The translations under genes and the position numbers were made by a program. 64,000 nucleotides of DNA from positions 4,892,204-4,956,203 of the forward strand of contig OY282386.1 of the NCBI GenBank assembly GCA_958295945.1. The letters are read 5' to 3'. Shown piece after piece: positions 46,264-55,502 of this stretch. The DNA is from Candidatus Poribacteria bacterium. GTDB taxonomy: Bacteria; Poribacteria; WGA-4E; WGA-3G. The notes under the pieces were generated by a model. It had not been told where the DNA came from. It made no database searches and saw only the letters and a program-made list of their open reading frames with translations. Each line of letters opens with the position of its first letter. The first letter of the stretch is position 1.

Positions 46264-47334
46264 CTAAATAAAAGGCACCTTCACGATTTTCGCGGTGTGC
46301 AATTTACCTCGGATGTCGATTTCAATCGTTTTCTTTGTTTTTATAGATATAGACGCAAAACCGATATTACATTTCAAACTTGGCGACGGTGCTCCACTCG
46401 TCACCTTACCAATAGAACGACCATTCTTATAGACTTCATACCCACAGCGTGCAACAGCGCGGTCCAGTCCCTGAAATCCTACTAATTTCTTACTCTGCTC
46501 ACCATTTTCCTTTTGTGCCTGAAGAACGTCCTTACCAATAAAATCTCCTTTGTCTAACTTAACAAAACGTCCAAGTCCTGCCTCAAAAGGTGTTGTGTCG
46601 TCGTCCATATCCATGCCGTAGAGACGGAGTCCTGCTTCAAGTCTTAAGGTGTCGCGCGCACCAAGTCCAACTGGCAATCCTCCCGCTTCTATCACAGCAG
46701 GATAAAGAGCATTCCATAAATCTTCCGCACTGTTGGCATTAACATATAACTCAATCCCTATCTCCCCTGTATATCCAGTACGTGAAATCGCAGTGCGAAT
46801 ACCTGCAACCTCACCAACGACAAACCGAAAAAACGATATTTCAGAAACATCATGATCAGGAACAAAAGGATTTAATATTTCAATTGACTTTGGACCTTGA
46901 AGTGCGATAAGAGTTGTGTTTTCGCTGTCGTCAGTGATTTTTGAGTCTGTGTTGTTTTGTGCTTTAACCCATGCAAGATCTTTTTTAATATTAGCAGCAT
47001 TGACAACAAGTGTGTAGTCATTTTCAGCATGTCGGTAGACAAGGATGTCATCAACTATACCCCCACTCTCATTGCAAAGTAGTGTATATAGCACCTGTCC
47101 ATCAACTAACCGACTTACATCGTTTGTGCAAAGTTTTTGAACTAAGTCGTCTGCCCCTCCGCCTTTAACATCCAATTCTCCCATGTGTGCCAGATCAAAC
47201 AAACCGGCAGTAGAACGAACAGCGAGATGTTCCTTGACAATGCTGCTATATTGTAGCGGCATCTCCCACCCACCAAATTCGGTGAATTTAGCGTGCAGTG
47301 ATTTATGAATTTCGTATAGGGGTGTTCTTTTCAT
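46264..47334 (-). CDS. gcvT: Glycine cleavage system T protein (aminomethyltransferase)
   Basis: The 356-residue protein moves the methylene group from lipoyl-GcvH to tetrahydrofolate and releases ammonia. Typical features are EFGGWEMPLQYSSIVKEHLA at the start, DLAHMGELDVKG, SRTGYTGEIGIELYV and ARDTLRLEAGLRLYG. GGAGAG precedes the ATG. Upstream is the PIN gene and downstream the protease pair, so the gcv genes are not contiguous. Confidence 0.95.
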   Translation of the reverse strand: MKRTPLYEIHKSLHAKFTEFGGWEMPLQYSSIVKEHLAVRSTAGLFDLAHMGELDVKGGGADDLVQKLCTNDVSRLVDGQVLYTLLCNESGGIVDDILVYRHAENDYTLVVNAANIKKDLAWVKAQNNTDSKITDDSENTTLIALQGPKSIEILNPFVPDHDVSEISFFRFVVGEVAGIRTAISRTGYTGEIGIELYVNANSAEDLWNALYPAVIEAGGLPVGLGARDTLRLEAGLRLYGMDMDDDTTPFEAGLGRFVKLDKGDFIGKDVLQAQKENGEQSKKLVGFQGLDRAVARCGYEVYKNGRSIGKVTSGAPSPSLKCNIGFASISIKTKKTIEIDIRGKLHTAKIVKVPFI

Positions 47335-47345
47335 CTCTCCAACTT

Positions 47346-47810
47346 TTAACGGTTTTGATTTTCAATGTGTTCCCTCTCTATCCTCAAAATGTGTATAAAT
47401 TCCTCTGGAGGTACAATTTGTATGTTTTCATAACTTCCTAAATCCAGCAGGTCCCGGTCTCGACTTACGATATAATTTGCCGATACAGTAACAGCACAAG
47501 CAATGATTATGTCATCTTTAGGGTCACGTTCTATTGCACGAACTTCTGGCAGTTTGGCAACAATAATGCTAATATCCTTTAGGTAATTGAGAAAGATTTC
47601 CACTTCCTCTATGGTATAGGTATAACGATTCCGTATGTGTGGTTTTTCTAATAGGACATTGCGAATTTCATTTAAAATCTCTTCTGCACTATAAAGAGTA
47701 ACGCAATCTTGACACCCAGACACCAATTCTGCTGTCAAGCCATCGGTAAGAAAAGCACTCACGGCAACAACACTATCAAGAACAACCCGCAGCTCTTTTT
47801 TCTCTGTCAT
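47346..47810 (-). CDS. PIN-domain toxin (putative RNase)
   Basis: About 154 residues from the ATG at 47810, downstream of CAGGAAAAA and overlapping the AbrB gene by 35 bases; a longer frame starts at 47897 inside that gene. The acidic PIN residues are in VVLDSVVAVSAFL, AEEILNEIRNVLL, ERDPKDDIIIACAV and YIVSRDRDLLDL. It resembles the PIN_3 toxins of type II toxin-antitoxin pairs, which cut RNA. Confidence 0.8.
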   Translation of the reverse strand: MTEKKELRVVLDSVVAVSAFLTDGLTAELVSGCQDCVTLYSAEEILNEIRNVLLEKPHIRNRYTYTIEEVEIFLNYLKDISIIVAKLPEVRAIERDPKDDIIIACAVTVSANYIVSRDRDLLDLGSYENIQIVPPEEFIHILRIEREHIENQNR

Positions 47811-48078
47811 TTTTTTCCTGTCGAAGCTCTGCAACAGCCCGTTCAACATCTTGATAAACTTCTTCTTCGCTGATTCCTCTATTTTGCTCGTGAACACTTT
47901 TCATTACTTGCAATAGTTTCATCCAATTTTCAGGTGTTGTAGATTTCTTCGGAATGATCACTACACAATCACCCTCAATCCGTGCATCCACGATATCGCC
48001 CTTCTTGAGTCCTAAACTTTCTCTAATCTGTTTAGGAATAGTTATCTGTCCACGTTCTCGAATCTTAGCAACTGCCAT
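47776..48078 (-). CDS. AbrB/SpoVT-type antitoxin
   Basis: About 100 residues from ATG 48078 (AAGGAG before it; an earlier frame start at 48114 overlaps the amidohydrolase stop). The swapped-hairpin DNA-binding domain is RERGQITIPKQIRESLGLKK followed by GDIVDARIEGDCVVIIPKK. The C-terminal helix region should bind and block the PIN toxin. Typical type II arrangement, with antitoxin first. Confidence 0.82.
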   Translation of the reverse strand: MAVAKIRERGQITIPKQIRESLGLKKGDIVDARIEGDCVVIIPKKSTTPENWMKLLQVMKSVHEQNRGISEEEVYQDVERAVAELRQEKNDREKRAAGCS

Positions 48079-48110
48079 CTTTTTGCTCCTTTTTGCAAAT
48101 GGTGGCCAAC

Positions 48111-48866
48111 TCAATTCAATCCATAGATCCGCGCAAGATTATCACCAAAAATCAACGCTTCAGCATCATCACCCAATTCCAAACGTTTTAAAGCATTGAT
48201 GACCTGAATCGGTCTATATTCAGGTAAATTAGAACCAAAGACTATTTGTTCAGGTCCGAGTACATCAACTGCAGACTTTACCTCTGTCGGAACAACTGTA
48301 TCCGGGTTATTACCCCACCGACGATGGAAACGTAAAATAGTTGTGCCGAGATAGACATTTTTATTCGTCTTTGCAACGGAGATCGCATCCTCTAAATCAT
48401 CTGGAAATCCCATGTGATCCATAATCACGGGTGTTTCAGGTACCCAACTTGCAACGTTGCCAATCCGATTTGGATGACAATTGTTCGGTACTGAATGAAT
48501 TGAAATAATCAATCCAAAGTCACGCGCAGCTTCTACAATAGGTCGCACGATTGGATCGTCCACATTATAATTGTGTATCGCTGGCATTAACTTAATACCT
48601 GGCATACCCCATTCCTCAGCCGCATATTTGACCTGTAAAATTGGGTCCGGTTCTGTCGGATGCACAAGAGCACACCCAAGCGCGCGCTGGTTACCGCGTA
48701 TCACATCTGCCAGTTCAGCGTTTTGAGGATTCGGTTGTGGAGTCGGCATGACGACTGCCACATCCATTGATGCTTCGTCTTCTAATTCAAGCAAGGCATT
48801 CAGATCTAAATTCCCAGATTCATCACGAAATTCATCATTGAGATATGCTTCAAAATCACCACGCAT
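48111..48866 (-). CDS. Amidohydrolase_2 family protein without the N-terminal HxH ligand
   Basis: The 251-residue TIM-barrel metal-hydrolase-like protein has IISIHSVPNN, VIMDHMGFP and IVFGSNLPEYRP as later metal or structural sites. The usual opening D-x-H-x-H is missing: the protein starts MRGDFEAYLNDEFRDES. The start is supported by AAGGAGGG, so this is not a mis-called start. It may have lost activity or use fewer metal ligands. Confidence 0.7.
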   Translation of the reverse strand: MRGDFEAYLNDEFRDESGNLDLNALLELEDEASMDVAVVMPTPQPNPQNAELADVIRGNQRALGCALVHPTEPDPILQVKYAAEEWGMPGIKLMPAIHNYNVDDPIVRPIVEAARDFGLIISIHSVPNNCHPNRIGNVASWVPETPVIMDHMGFPDDLEDAISVAKTNKNVYLGTTILRFHRRWGNNPDTVVPTEVKSAVDVLGPEQIVFGSNLPEYRPIQVINALKRLELGDDAEALIFGDNLARIYGLN

Positions 48867-48896
48867 AAGAACCCTCCTTAGCTTGTTGTTTATGTA

Positions 48897-49949
48897 TTAC
48901 TCTCTAATGAGAATCGCACCATTCTCCATGTCAGTTTCAAAAGACACATTTTCTGATATCAGATCATTACGATACTGTGTAAAAACCGATTCTGCTGTAT
49001 CAACATTGGGAAAACGGATGACGAAGACATGATATGGGGCAGCGGCATTCTTAGACGCTTTGGTGTTGTATTGTGCCATAACCCCAATCGCGTCTTCATC
49101 TAATTGCGGAAACGGTTCAGGTAAAGTTTTATTGATTTGATGCAATGCCCAATCTGTCGTAAATAGCTTTTCACTACCACGTATATATTGAGTGGGTAAT
49201 AGTTCCAATAGCTGAATTCTTTGTGGTGGGTCTTTTATGCGTTTTGCAATAACTTGGGCGAGTTCTATCATTGCCTTGCGAATGCCGGTCGCTATGGCAT
49301 ATCCTTCTATTTGTATGAAGTACTTTCCTTTCCAAAACCAGAGATTTCTACCAGAAATAATTGCTTTACAACCAACCCATTCATATTTTGGGTGTGGATA
49401 ACTATTTACACTAAATATCCCGAAGGCATTTTCAGGGGTACGCATATCAAAAATCTCAAGCAGGATATAGGGTTCTGACCCGAATTTAGGACTTTGGTAT
49501 TCTACTTCTGCTTGTGCTTGAAATCCGTAATGGTGATAAATTTCTGGGTATATTTCAGAATGGACGTATCTGTCATCATAGAGTGTTTCAGTGTTATATG
49601 TTGTCGGCTTGTTAGCACGAACCCACTCCTTGATTTCCATATATTTAGGCAAAAGAGTTTCAGGTTTGGCTGTTGTAAGATATGGAAGTTTGTAATTAGA
49701 TGCAGCACCATTGCTATCTTGTCTTGTGCCGTTTTGTTGTTGTGGTTTCTTCTTTAGACTATAAGACTGAATGTTTTCTGAAACGTCAACTAAGACTTCT
49801 TGAACATTTTTGGTTGTGGGTGCTTTCCATACACCAAAAACATAACTATCCACTTGATTAACAGATGTCAAATTACCTTGTTCCGACCCACATGAAATAA
49901 GGATCGAAATACTGAGAAAGTATATACAGAATACATTGCGGAATTTCAT
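48897..49949 (-). CDS. DUF6599-type lipoprotein
   Basis: About 350 residues from the ATG at 49949. The signal peptide ends in SILISC, a lipobox. The middle has the DUF6599 pattern YNTETLYDDRYVHSEIYPEI and ILLEIFDMRTPENAFGIFSV. It should be an outer-membrane or periplasmic lipoprotein; function unknown. It begins right after the lptE-like gene stop, so the two are probably coupled. Confidence 0.7.
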   Translation of the reverse strand: MKFRNVFCIYFLSISILISCGSEQGNLTSVNQVDSYVFGVWKAPTTKNVQEVLVDVSENIQSYSLKKKPQQQNGTRQDSNGAASNYKLPYLTTAKPETLLPKYMEIKEWVRANKPTTYNTETLYDDRYVHSEIYPEIYHHYGFQAQAEVEYQSPKFGSEPYILLEIFDMRTPENAFGIFSVNSYPHPKYEWVGCKAIISGRNLWFWKGKYFIQIEGYAIATGIRKAMIELAQVIAKRIKDPPQRIQLLELLPTQYIRGSEKLFTTDWALHQINKTLPEPFPQLDEDAIGVMAQYNTKASKNAAAPYHVFVIRFPNVDTAESVFTQYRNDLISENVSFETDMENGAILIRE

Positions 49950-49951
49950 CT

Positions 49952-50575
49952 TTACCACTGTTCTGCAAGTTGATTGTAAAGGTCCTCAATGAGTTCCTCA
50001 ATTATCAAATTTTTTGCTTGATCGACTGTTTCTAGTGGTTCTCCACGATTCTCCACTACATAAAAGTCGTGAATCTGCACATGGTTATCTCTTCTTTCTA
50101 TCATATTGTTTCTAACTCTATCAATAAATTGGTATTCCACTTGCAGACTCATCCGGACCAATTCTACATTTCCACTCGGTCCAAACCCATGTTCTTTTAT
50201 ATCATAATGTTGTATCTTTATAGTGAGTTCTGAATCGTTTCCATCATTCCATTTTCGATTAAAACGTTCAGTTAATTTTTCATGAATGACTTCATCAAAT
50301 GGACGTTGTGAAACGTTATCATAAGCGATATCGGGGTCATTAACTTCTACAGGTGGAACGTTGATTGACTTAATATGCTCCAGATAAGAAGAGGTTGAAA
50401 CATATCCACATCCAGTAGTTGCACCAAAGAATACTAATAAACATAAGCACAACACAACTGAAACTGCCATGTTACTATAATGATGATGATGTCCTTTTCG
50501 TTGCTGCAATGTTTTCACAGATAAAGAGATTAATTGGAATAATCGTTTGTTATAAAGTGTCCATTTGATACCCAT
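49952..50575 (-). CDS. LptE-like LPS-assembly lipoprotein
   Basis: About 207 residues from the ATG at 50575 (AAGGGA six bases before). A long N-terminal part with four histidines (KGHHHHYSN) precedes the hydrophobic core and the lipobox TTGC. The mature start GYVSTSSYLEHIKSINVPPV, ending VQIHDF and NLIIEELIEDLYNQLAEQW, follows the LptE pattern. LptE plugs LptD in the outer membrane, so this supports a Gram-negative envelope. Confidence 0.62.
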   Translation of the reverse strand: MGIKWTLYNKRLFQLISLSVKTLQQRKGHHHHYSNMAVSVVLCLCLLVFFGATTGCGYVSTSSYLEHIKSINVPPVEVNDPDIAYDNVSQRPFDEVIHEKLTERFNRKWNDGNDSELTIKIQHYDIKEHGFGPSGNVELVRMSLQVEYQFIDRVRNNMIERRDNHVQIHDFYVVENRGEPLETVDQAKNLIIEELIEDLYNQLAEQW

Positions 50576-50840
50576 AGATATTCCCTTTAAATTTGAAGAT
50601 AAACTGGAGTGGATTGATAGGTTTAACCTGGGGACGTTGAGGTTGCTGTTCTCTCCCAAAACGCAAGACTCGGAAAAAATCAATGATATATTTTTTTACA
50701 GATGGAATAGATAGAACTACAAAGAGGATGATAAGTATGATTAGGATGAATGCCAAAAGATTTGTCATCCATTTCTGAGCAAGCAAATCCCCTTTTTCTT
50801 TTTGGATTTGTCGCCTAACACGAGGGTTACGAGTTCTCAT
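50550..50840 (-). CDS. Small single-pass membrane protein
   Basis: About 96 residues from the ATG at 50840, six bases after AGGTG. Basic N-terminus (RTRNPRVRRQIQKEKG), one transmembrane segment (LLAFILIILIILFVVLSI) and a proline-rich tail. Overlaps the start of the lptE-like gene by 26 bases. Not recognised. Confidence 0.5.
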   Translation of the reverse strand: MRTRNPRVRRQIQKEKGDLLAQKWMTNLLAFILIILIILFVVLSIPSVKKYIIDFFRVLRFGREQQPQRPQVKPINPLQFIFKFKGNIYGYQMDTL

Positions 50841-51003
50841 TAGACACACCTATTGGTAATATGGAATATATAAGATTTAAATTATGTTGAGAGGAACGAG
50901 ATATAACTATTCATACGGCGAACGCAATAAATACATCCGCCGTTGATTTAGTTGATATGAAATCAGATTTCTTCAGTTTTTTCGCAGACTGTGGATCGTC
51001 TGA

Positions 51004-53331
51004 TTAAAATCTGCCTTTCGGTATACGAGGTGATCTACGATTTCTGTTATCACGCGAGTTATCTCGTTGTTCATATCGGTTGTTACGTCTATCCCGATTG
51101 TCTCGATTGTCTCGATTATCCCGATTGTCTCGTGAATCACGGTAAGGACGATTCTCTCGATAATTTGACCTGCCTTGTTCGCGCGGTTCTTGATCCCAAT
51201 CTGAATCAGGTGATGATGATGATGATGAGGTATCAAGTTCTTCTATTGGAACACCTTTAGCTGCAATAAGAGACAAGTCAACTCTTCCCTGTTCATCAAT
51301 CGTCAAGATGCGTACAGTCACCTCGTCTCCTACCTCCATAACATCTTCTGCTCTGCGAACATAACCGTCACCCATCTGTGATATGTGAACAAGTCCATCT
51401 TTTCCAGGTAGAATCTCCACAAATGCCCCGAAGGATGCTGTCCGAACAACCTTGCCTGTGTATTCTTTTCCGATTTCAGGCATTGCCGTAACTTCGCGTA
51501 CCTTTTCCTCAGCAATCTTGACACCTTCTGCACTCGTTGAAGCGATTTCAACAGTACCGTCATCATCAATATTGATCGTCGTACTCGTCTCTTCTTGAAT
51601 ACTTTGGACGGTTTTGCCACGAGGTCCGATGAGGTCTTTAATCTTCTCTGGCGCAATCTGGAGGGTGTAGATACGCGGCGCATAAGGTGACAATTCGGCA
51701 CGAGGTGTACTGATGACAGCGTTCATCTGATCAATCACAGCAATGCGCGCCTCACGTGCTTGGTGGATAGCCTTCCGCATCAACTCAGGGGTAACACCAT
51801 CGATTTTAATATCCATCTGCACAGCTGTTACACCTTCTGTTGTTCCTGCTACCTTAAAATCCATATCACCAAGGAAATCTTCAGTTCCAAGCATATCTGT
51901 CAGAATAACTTCTTGTTCACCTTCTTTGATAAGTCCAACACCAATACCCGCAACCGGTCTTTTTAATGGAACGCCAGCATCAAGTAATGCTAAGGTCGCT
52001 CCACACACAGTTGCCATTGATGAAGATGCATTGGATTCCAATATCTCAGATACTAGACGGATGGTATAGTTAAAGTCCTCTTTGTTCGGAATAACTGGTT
52101 CAAGTGCCTTTTCGGCAAGCGCACCGTGTCCAATTTCTCTACGACCTGGACCCATCATCCGCTTGACTTCACCAGTGCTAAACGGCGGGAAGTTATAATG
52201 TAAGAAGAAACCGCGGCGGATTTCTCCATCCAACCCACGCTTAACATCTTCATCACCAGAAGTGCCAAGAGTTGTAACACAAAGTGCCTGCGTCTGTCCA
52301 CGGGTAAAGAGGGCTGAACCGTGCGTACGTGGGAGTAGGGCGACTTCACCCGATATCGAACGTATATCTGTGACACCACGGCCATCAACACGTTTGCCTT
52401 CAACAAGTATGGCTTGGCGCATCTGTTCTTTTTCTATTTCACTCAAGATAGAACGCGCATCTTTTTCTGCACTTGGGTCAATTTCTTCAGGGACATCCTC
52501 TTGAATCTCGGTGAGGATATCCGATTGAATCTGTTCAAGGTAATCTTCACGAAGTTGCTTGTCTGCCATTCCAATTGATTCACGTATCCGAGCGGTGGCA
52601 AGGTCTCTAATACGGGTGTTTAAGGAATCTTCTACTGTTTCCGATTGATACTCACGTTTCTCCTGACTACAGACAGCAACGATGCCTTCTTGAAGTTTGA
52701 TAATTTCTTTTATCTGTTCGTGTGCTGCAATGATTGTGTCTATTACTTCGTCTTCTGGAGTTTCGTGTCCTCCGCCTTCAACAGACATCACAGCGTTTGA
52801 TGTGCCGCTTACAAATAGTTCCATCTCTGAGGAATGTAATTCCTCGTAGGTAGGATTGATTATTAATTTACCATCTTTTTTACCAACGGTCACCGCTGCG
52901 ACAGGACCGCTAAACGGAATATTGGACACAGATAACGCAGCAGATGTTCCTATGAGGGCAGGCACATCCGCAGGATGCACTCCATCTGATGAATATACAG
53001 TACATAATACTTGTACTTCTGCTTTAAATTCCTTCGGAAAAAGTGGACGTATACAGTGGTCAATCAAACGAGCGACCAACTGTTCTGAGGATCCAGGTCT
53101 CGGTTCACGTCTACCATACACCGTTGGAATACGTCCGTTAGCGTAGGACCTCTCTCTATAATCTACTGTCAATGGAAAAAAATCTAAATCATTCTCCCTA
53201 TCATCTGCTACTACAGTCACTAAGACAACTGTTCCACCGTATTGTACCCACACGGCACCATCTGCCTGTTTAGCAACTTTCCCCATTTCTATCGATAAGT
53301 TTTCACTTCCGAGTTGCATTTCAACTTTCAC
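51004..53331 (-). CDS. pnp: Polyribonucleotide nucleotidyltransferase
   Basis: The 775-residue 3'-5' exoribonuclease uses phosphate to degrade RNA. It has two RNase PH domains, with DMLGTEDFLGDMDFKVAG in the second, then KH (IKDLIGPRGKTVQSIQEET) and S1 (GKVVRTASFGAFVEILPGK) domains. An extra low-complexity tail (about 702-775) with six serines and repeated DNRDNR units is not in most homologues and may bind RNA or partners. It starts with GTG after AGGAGG. rpsO lies upstream, the classic pair. Confidence 0.95.
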   Translation of the reverse strand: MKVEMQLGSENLSIEMGKVAKQADGAVWVQYGGTVVLVTVVADDRENDLDFFPLTVDYRERSYANGRIPTVYGRREPRPGSSEQLVARLIDHCIRPLFPKEFKAEVQVLCTVYSSDGVHPADVPALIGTSAALSVSNIPFSGPVAAVTVGKKDGKLIINPTYEELHSSEMELFVSGTSNAVMSVEGGGHETPEDEVIDTIIAAHEQIKEIIKLQEGIVAVCSQEKREYQSETVEDSLNTRIRDLATARIRESIGMADKQLREDYLEQIQSDILTEIQEDVPEEIDPSAEKDARSILSEIEKEQMRQAILVEGKRVDGRGVTDIRSISGEVALLPRTHGSALFTRGQTQALCVTTLGTSGDEDVKRGLDGEIRRGFFLHYNFPPFSTGEVKRMMGPGRREIGHGALAEKALEPVIPNKEDFNYTIRLVSEILESNASSSMATVCGATLALLDAGVPLKRPVAGIGVGLIKEGEQEVILTDMLGTEDFLGDMDFKVAGTTEGVTAVQMDIKIDGVTPELMRKAIHQAREARIAVIDQMNAVISTPRAELSPYAPRIYTLQIAPEKIKDLIGPRGKTVQSIQEETSTTINIDDDGTVEIASTSAEGVKIAEEKVREVTAMPEIGKEYTGKVVRTASFGAFVEILPGKDGLVHISQMGDGYVRRAEDVMEVGDEVTVRILTIDEQGRVDLSLIAAKGVPIEELDTSSSSSSPDSDWDQEPREQGRSNYRENRPYRDSRDNRDNRDNRDNRDRRNNRYEQRDNSRDNRNRRSPRIPKGRF

Positions 53332-53382
53332 TCAATTTCCTCCTAACTAATACTCTTACACAAAATGCCTGCGGTGGAATAT

Positions 53383-53673
53383 TTAACTTCTTTGAGACCC
53401 GATTGTGTCGCGAATTCCAAGTTCATTTATTAAACGATAATATCGTGGGACATCTTTCTTATATAGATACCTTAACAAACGACGTTGTTTTCCTACCAAA
53501 CGAAATAGTCCGTATCTTGAATGGTGATCTTTTTTATGCGTCTGAAAATGCTGCGTTAATTCCTCAATACGAGCATTTAATACCGCGACTTGCGCCTCCG
53601 GTGAACCGGTGTCTCGATCATGTATTTGGTGTTTTTGGATCAATTCCTGCTTCTTTGCTGCATCAATTGCCAA
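53383..53673 (-). CDS. rpsO: 30S ribosomal protein S15
   Basis: The 96-residue protein starts with TTG after [29 protein letters not shown] and [20 protein letters not shown] are the signature. It binds 16S rRNA. It has a few additional C-terminal residues compared with the usual 89. It precedes pnp as in most bacteria. Confidence 0.95.
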   Translation of the reverse strand: MAIDAAKKQELIQKHQIHDRDTGSPEAQVAVLNARIEELTQHFQTHKKDHHSRYGLFRLVGKQRRLLRYLYKKDVPRYYRLINELGIRDTIGSQRS

Positions 53674-53729
53674 ACTTTCTCACCTCCCCTTTTTTACAAT
53701 TTATATACAAAAATATCATATAAAATAAA

Positions 53730-53755
53730 GCACGACGGAAACGATTTTGCCGTGC
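53730..53755 (-). promoter_or_regulatory. Hairpin in the rpsO leader
   Basis: On the minus strand GCACGGC and GTCGTGC form a stem with a G-T pair, followed by TTTATTTTAT. It lies 57 bases before the TTG start, so it could be an attenuator or the S15 autoregulatory site. Confidence 0.4.
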
Positions 53756-54278
53756 ATGAAATTTCCTGTTTGAGATTGATATAAAATCTTAGATGGTTAA
53801 TTATATCATAAATTGGGTGGGATTTCAAGAATTTTTACGGTTGTCATTCTAATGGTGTTTAAACTACACCAGAAAGTAAACCTTCATATTGTAAATATCA
53901 GTATATAGTTATATAGTTGTGGACTTTTGCAAGTTTAAATTAAACCATCATGATTTCCAATAGATTCCATAATTCCTCAAATTTTATAGTAATTATTCAC
54001 CATAATTTACCAATTCTATAATTATTTCAATTTTAAGCTTGCTTTTTTTTGGCATTTTTGTATAATCATGGAAATGATAAACAAGCCGAATACTACAATT
54101 GTGTTTTTCCGGTTTGTCTAACTTGTGTTTTCTATCCATTCAACAGACATGTCATAAACATGGTGTGAAATTAGTGATGTTGTTTTAAAATTCGATCACT
54201 TTTTCTAACTAATCCTAAGTTTCTACTTGCTAGCATGAATCTTGCAAGTAACAACTTGGATAAAGTAAGGAGACTAAC
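53756..54278 (+). promoter_or_regulatory. Divergent intergenic region with a possible plus-strand promoter and a small palindrome
   Basis: TATAAT at 54061-54066, with TTGCTT at 54039-54044 and a 16-base spacer, is a plausible promoter for the plus-strand genes. A short inverted repeat (CCTAAGTTTCTACTTGC and GCAAGTAACAACTTGG, 54214-54259) resembles the ends of the AACCTAAGTTGCTACCT elements. No gene seen. Confidence 0.4.
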
Positions 54279-54803
54279 ATGCGAAACATAAAAGTTAAAA
54301 ACCACTTCGTCATAGCATTGGTATTGGGATTATTTTTACTCGGTGGCATCATAACCATAAACACTATTAGCGCAGATCCTGAGAGAAGGCTCTTTGAAAA
54401 ATATGATACAAATAAACCCAAGAACATTACTGATAGTTATCTTGACTTAGACTTTGAAAACGTGAATTTCTCGCTCTATCTTTTAGGATATCTTTTAGAT
54501 GATGATAAAAATTCACTTGGGTTTGTAAATATTACTGGTGGTTTCTGGCTTGAACCAGATGGGCGTTACTATGTTTATGGTTCCGCTTTTGCAGAAACTG
54601 CCAGCGATGTTGATGGAGAGGCATCGGCATCGGGGGAGTTGTTTGGCCGTGGAGAAGTAGTTGATGGTCCCAATTGGAACGAATATGCATCGGCATGGGA
54701 TGCTTTCCATACTAACAACTTCCCTGCTGGTTTTGGAAAAGCAAAAGCAGAACTCACTGTTGACGGTGTTACAATATGGATCGAGATTAAAGGTGCTATC
54801 TGA
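54279..54803 (+). CDS. Secreted or anchored protein, function unknown
   Basis: A 174-residue frame after AAGGAG. A hydrophobic N-terminal signal or anchor (VIALVLGLFLLGGIITI) is followed by a glycine- and alanine-rich beta region (FLEPDGRYYVYGSAFAETA-like, DVDGEASASGELFGRGEV). Not recognised. It is coupled to the next lipoprotein through TGATG. Confidence 0.55.
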   Translation: MRNIKVKNHFVIALVLGLFLLGGIITINTISADPERRLFEKYDTNKPKNITDSYLDLDFENVNFSLYLLGYLLDDDKNSLGFVNITGGFWLEPDGRYYVYGSAFAETASDVDGEASASGELFGRGEVVDGPNWNEYASAWDAFHTNNFPAGFGKAKAELTVDGVTIWIEIKGAI

Positions 54804-55267
54804 TGCATTATATCCGGATTATCAGTTTTTTCATAATTATCCTGATCTTCTTGTTGCAATTAGGGTGTAAACAAGATGGGGGCACTTCGTCCCCATCCAC
54901 ACCCGCTCTGTCTCCTCCACACAAAAAAACTGAAAACAGAACTAAGGAAGTGACGATAGGTGGTAAGGTTTGGAAAATTGATCCTGATTTTTCCTATCAA
55001 GCCACAGGTATATGGAAAAACCCAAACCCACGCCCCCTAACAGATGCAGAAACCGCACGGTTACAAAAGATCCCAGAAAAGGTAAAAAAACTCAGGGCAC
55101 AGCTTAATGAACTCAATAAAGAACTAAGTTACCTACAGCGAATTGAAAAACCACAGATAAAAATGCGTTTTAGTTTTGGCAAACCTCCACATTTATCACC
55201 TGGAGGGTTTGACAAAATTATTGACTTAGGCGAGTTCCCGATGGATATAGAAGTCCCGCAGAAATGA
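54803..55267 (+). CDS. Lipoprotein, function unknown
   Basis: The 154-residue protein has a signal peptide ending in the lipobox LQLGC. A serine/proline/threonine linker follows, then a short helical segment (KVKKLRAQLNELNKELSYLQ) that can form a coiled coil. Its start overlaps the previous stop by one base. No family recognised. Confidence 0.55.
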   Translation: MHYIRIISFFIIILIFLLQLGCKQDGGTSSPSTPALSPPHKKTENRTKEVTIGGKVWKIDPDFSYQATGIWKNPNPRPLTDAETARLQKIPEKVKKLRAQLNELNKELSYLQRIEKPQIKMRFSFGKPPHLSPGGFDKIIDLGEFPMDIEVPQK

Positions 55268-55502
55268 CCGCGGGACTAATAATTTCTGGTGAAGTTTAAA
55301 AATAATTAGACGCTTTCGTCCTACGGTAGGTGCAGTTTCCTAACCGCATTGGTGCAGACTGTATAATTAAGTCAAAAATTTGCCATAGTAGGTTGAGTTA
55401 AGAGTTTGGTTTGCCCCATGTGTCAATTTTACGTTAATTTACGGTTGTTTTTCTTCTCTATAATTTCTATAATTTAAAAATAGCATGCAAGAGGTATGGA
55501 CC
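55268..55502 (+). promoter_or_regulatory. Spacer with a degenerate MITE core and a promoter
   Basis: A core related to the GGCGAGG family (GGTAGGTGCAGTTTCCTAAC at about 55326-55345) lies in the first half. TTGTTT (55445-55450), 17 bases and TATAAT (55468-55473) make a good promoter for the propeller gene. Confidence 0.45.

Noticed and set aside
47335-47345. Glycine riboswitch before gcvT
   Set aside because: Only about 11 bases separate gcvT from the upstream PIN gene, too short for a riboswitch.
50973-51236. Histidine/isoleucine-rich frame over the PNPase tail
   Set aside because: A shadow of the repetitive tail in another frame.
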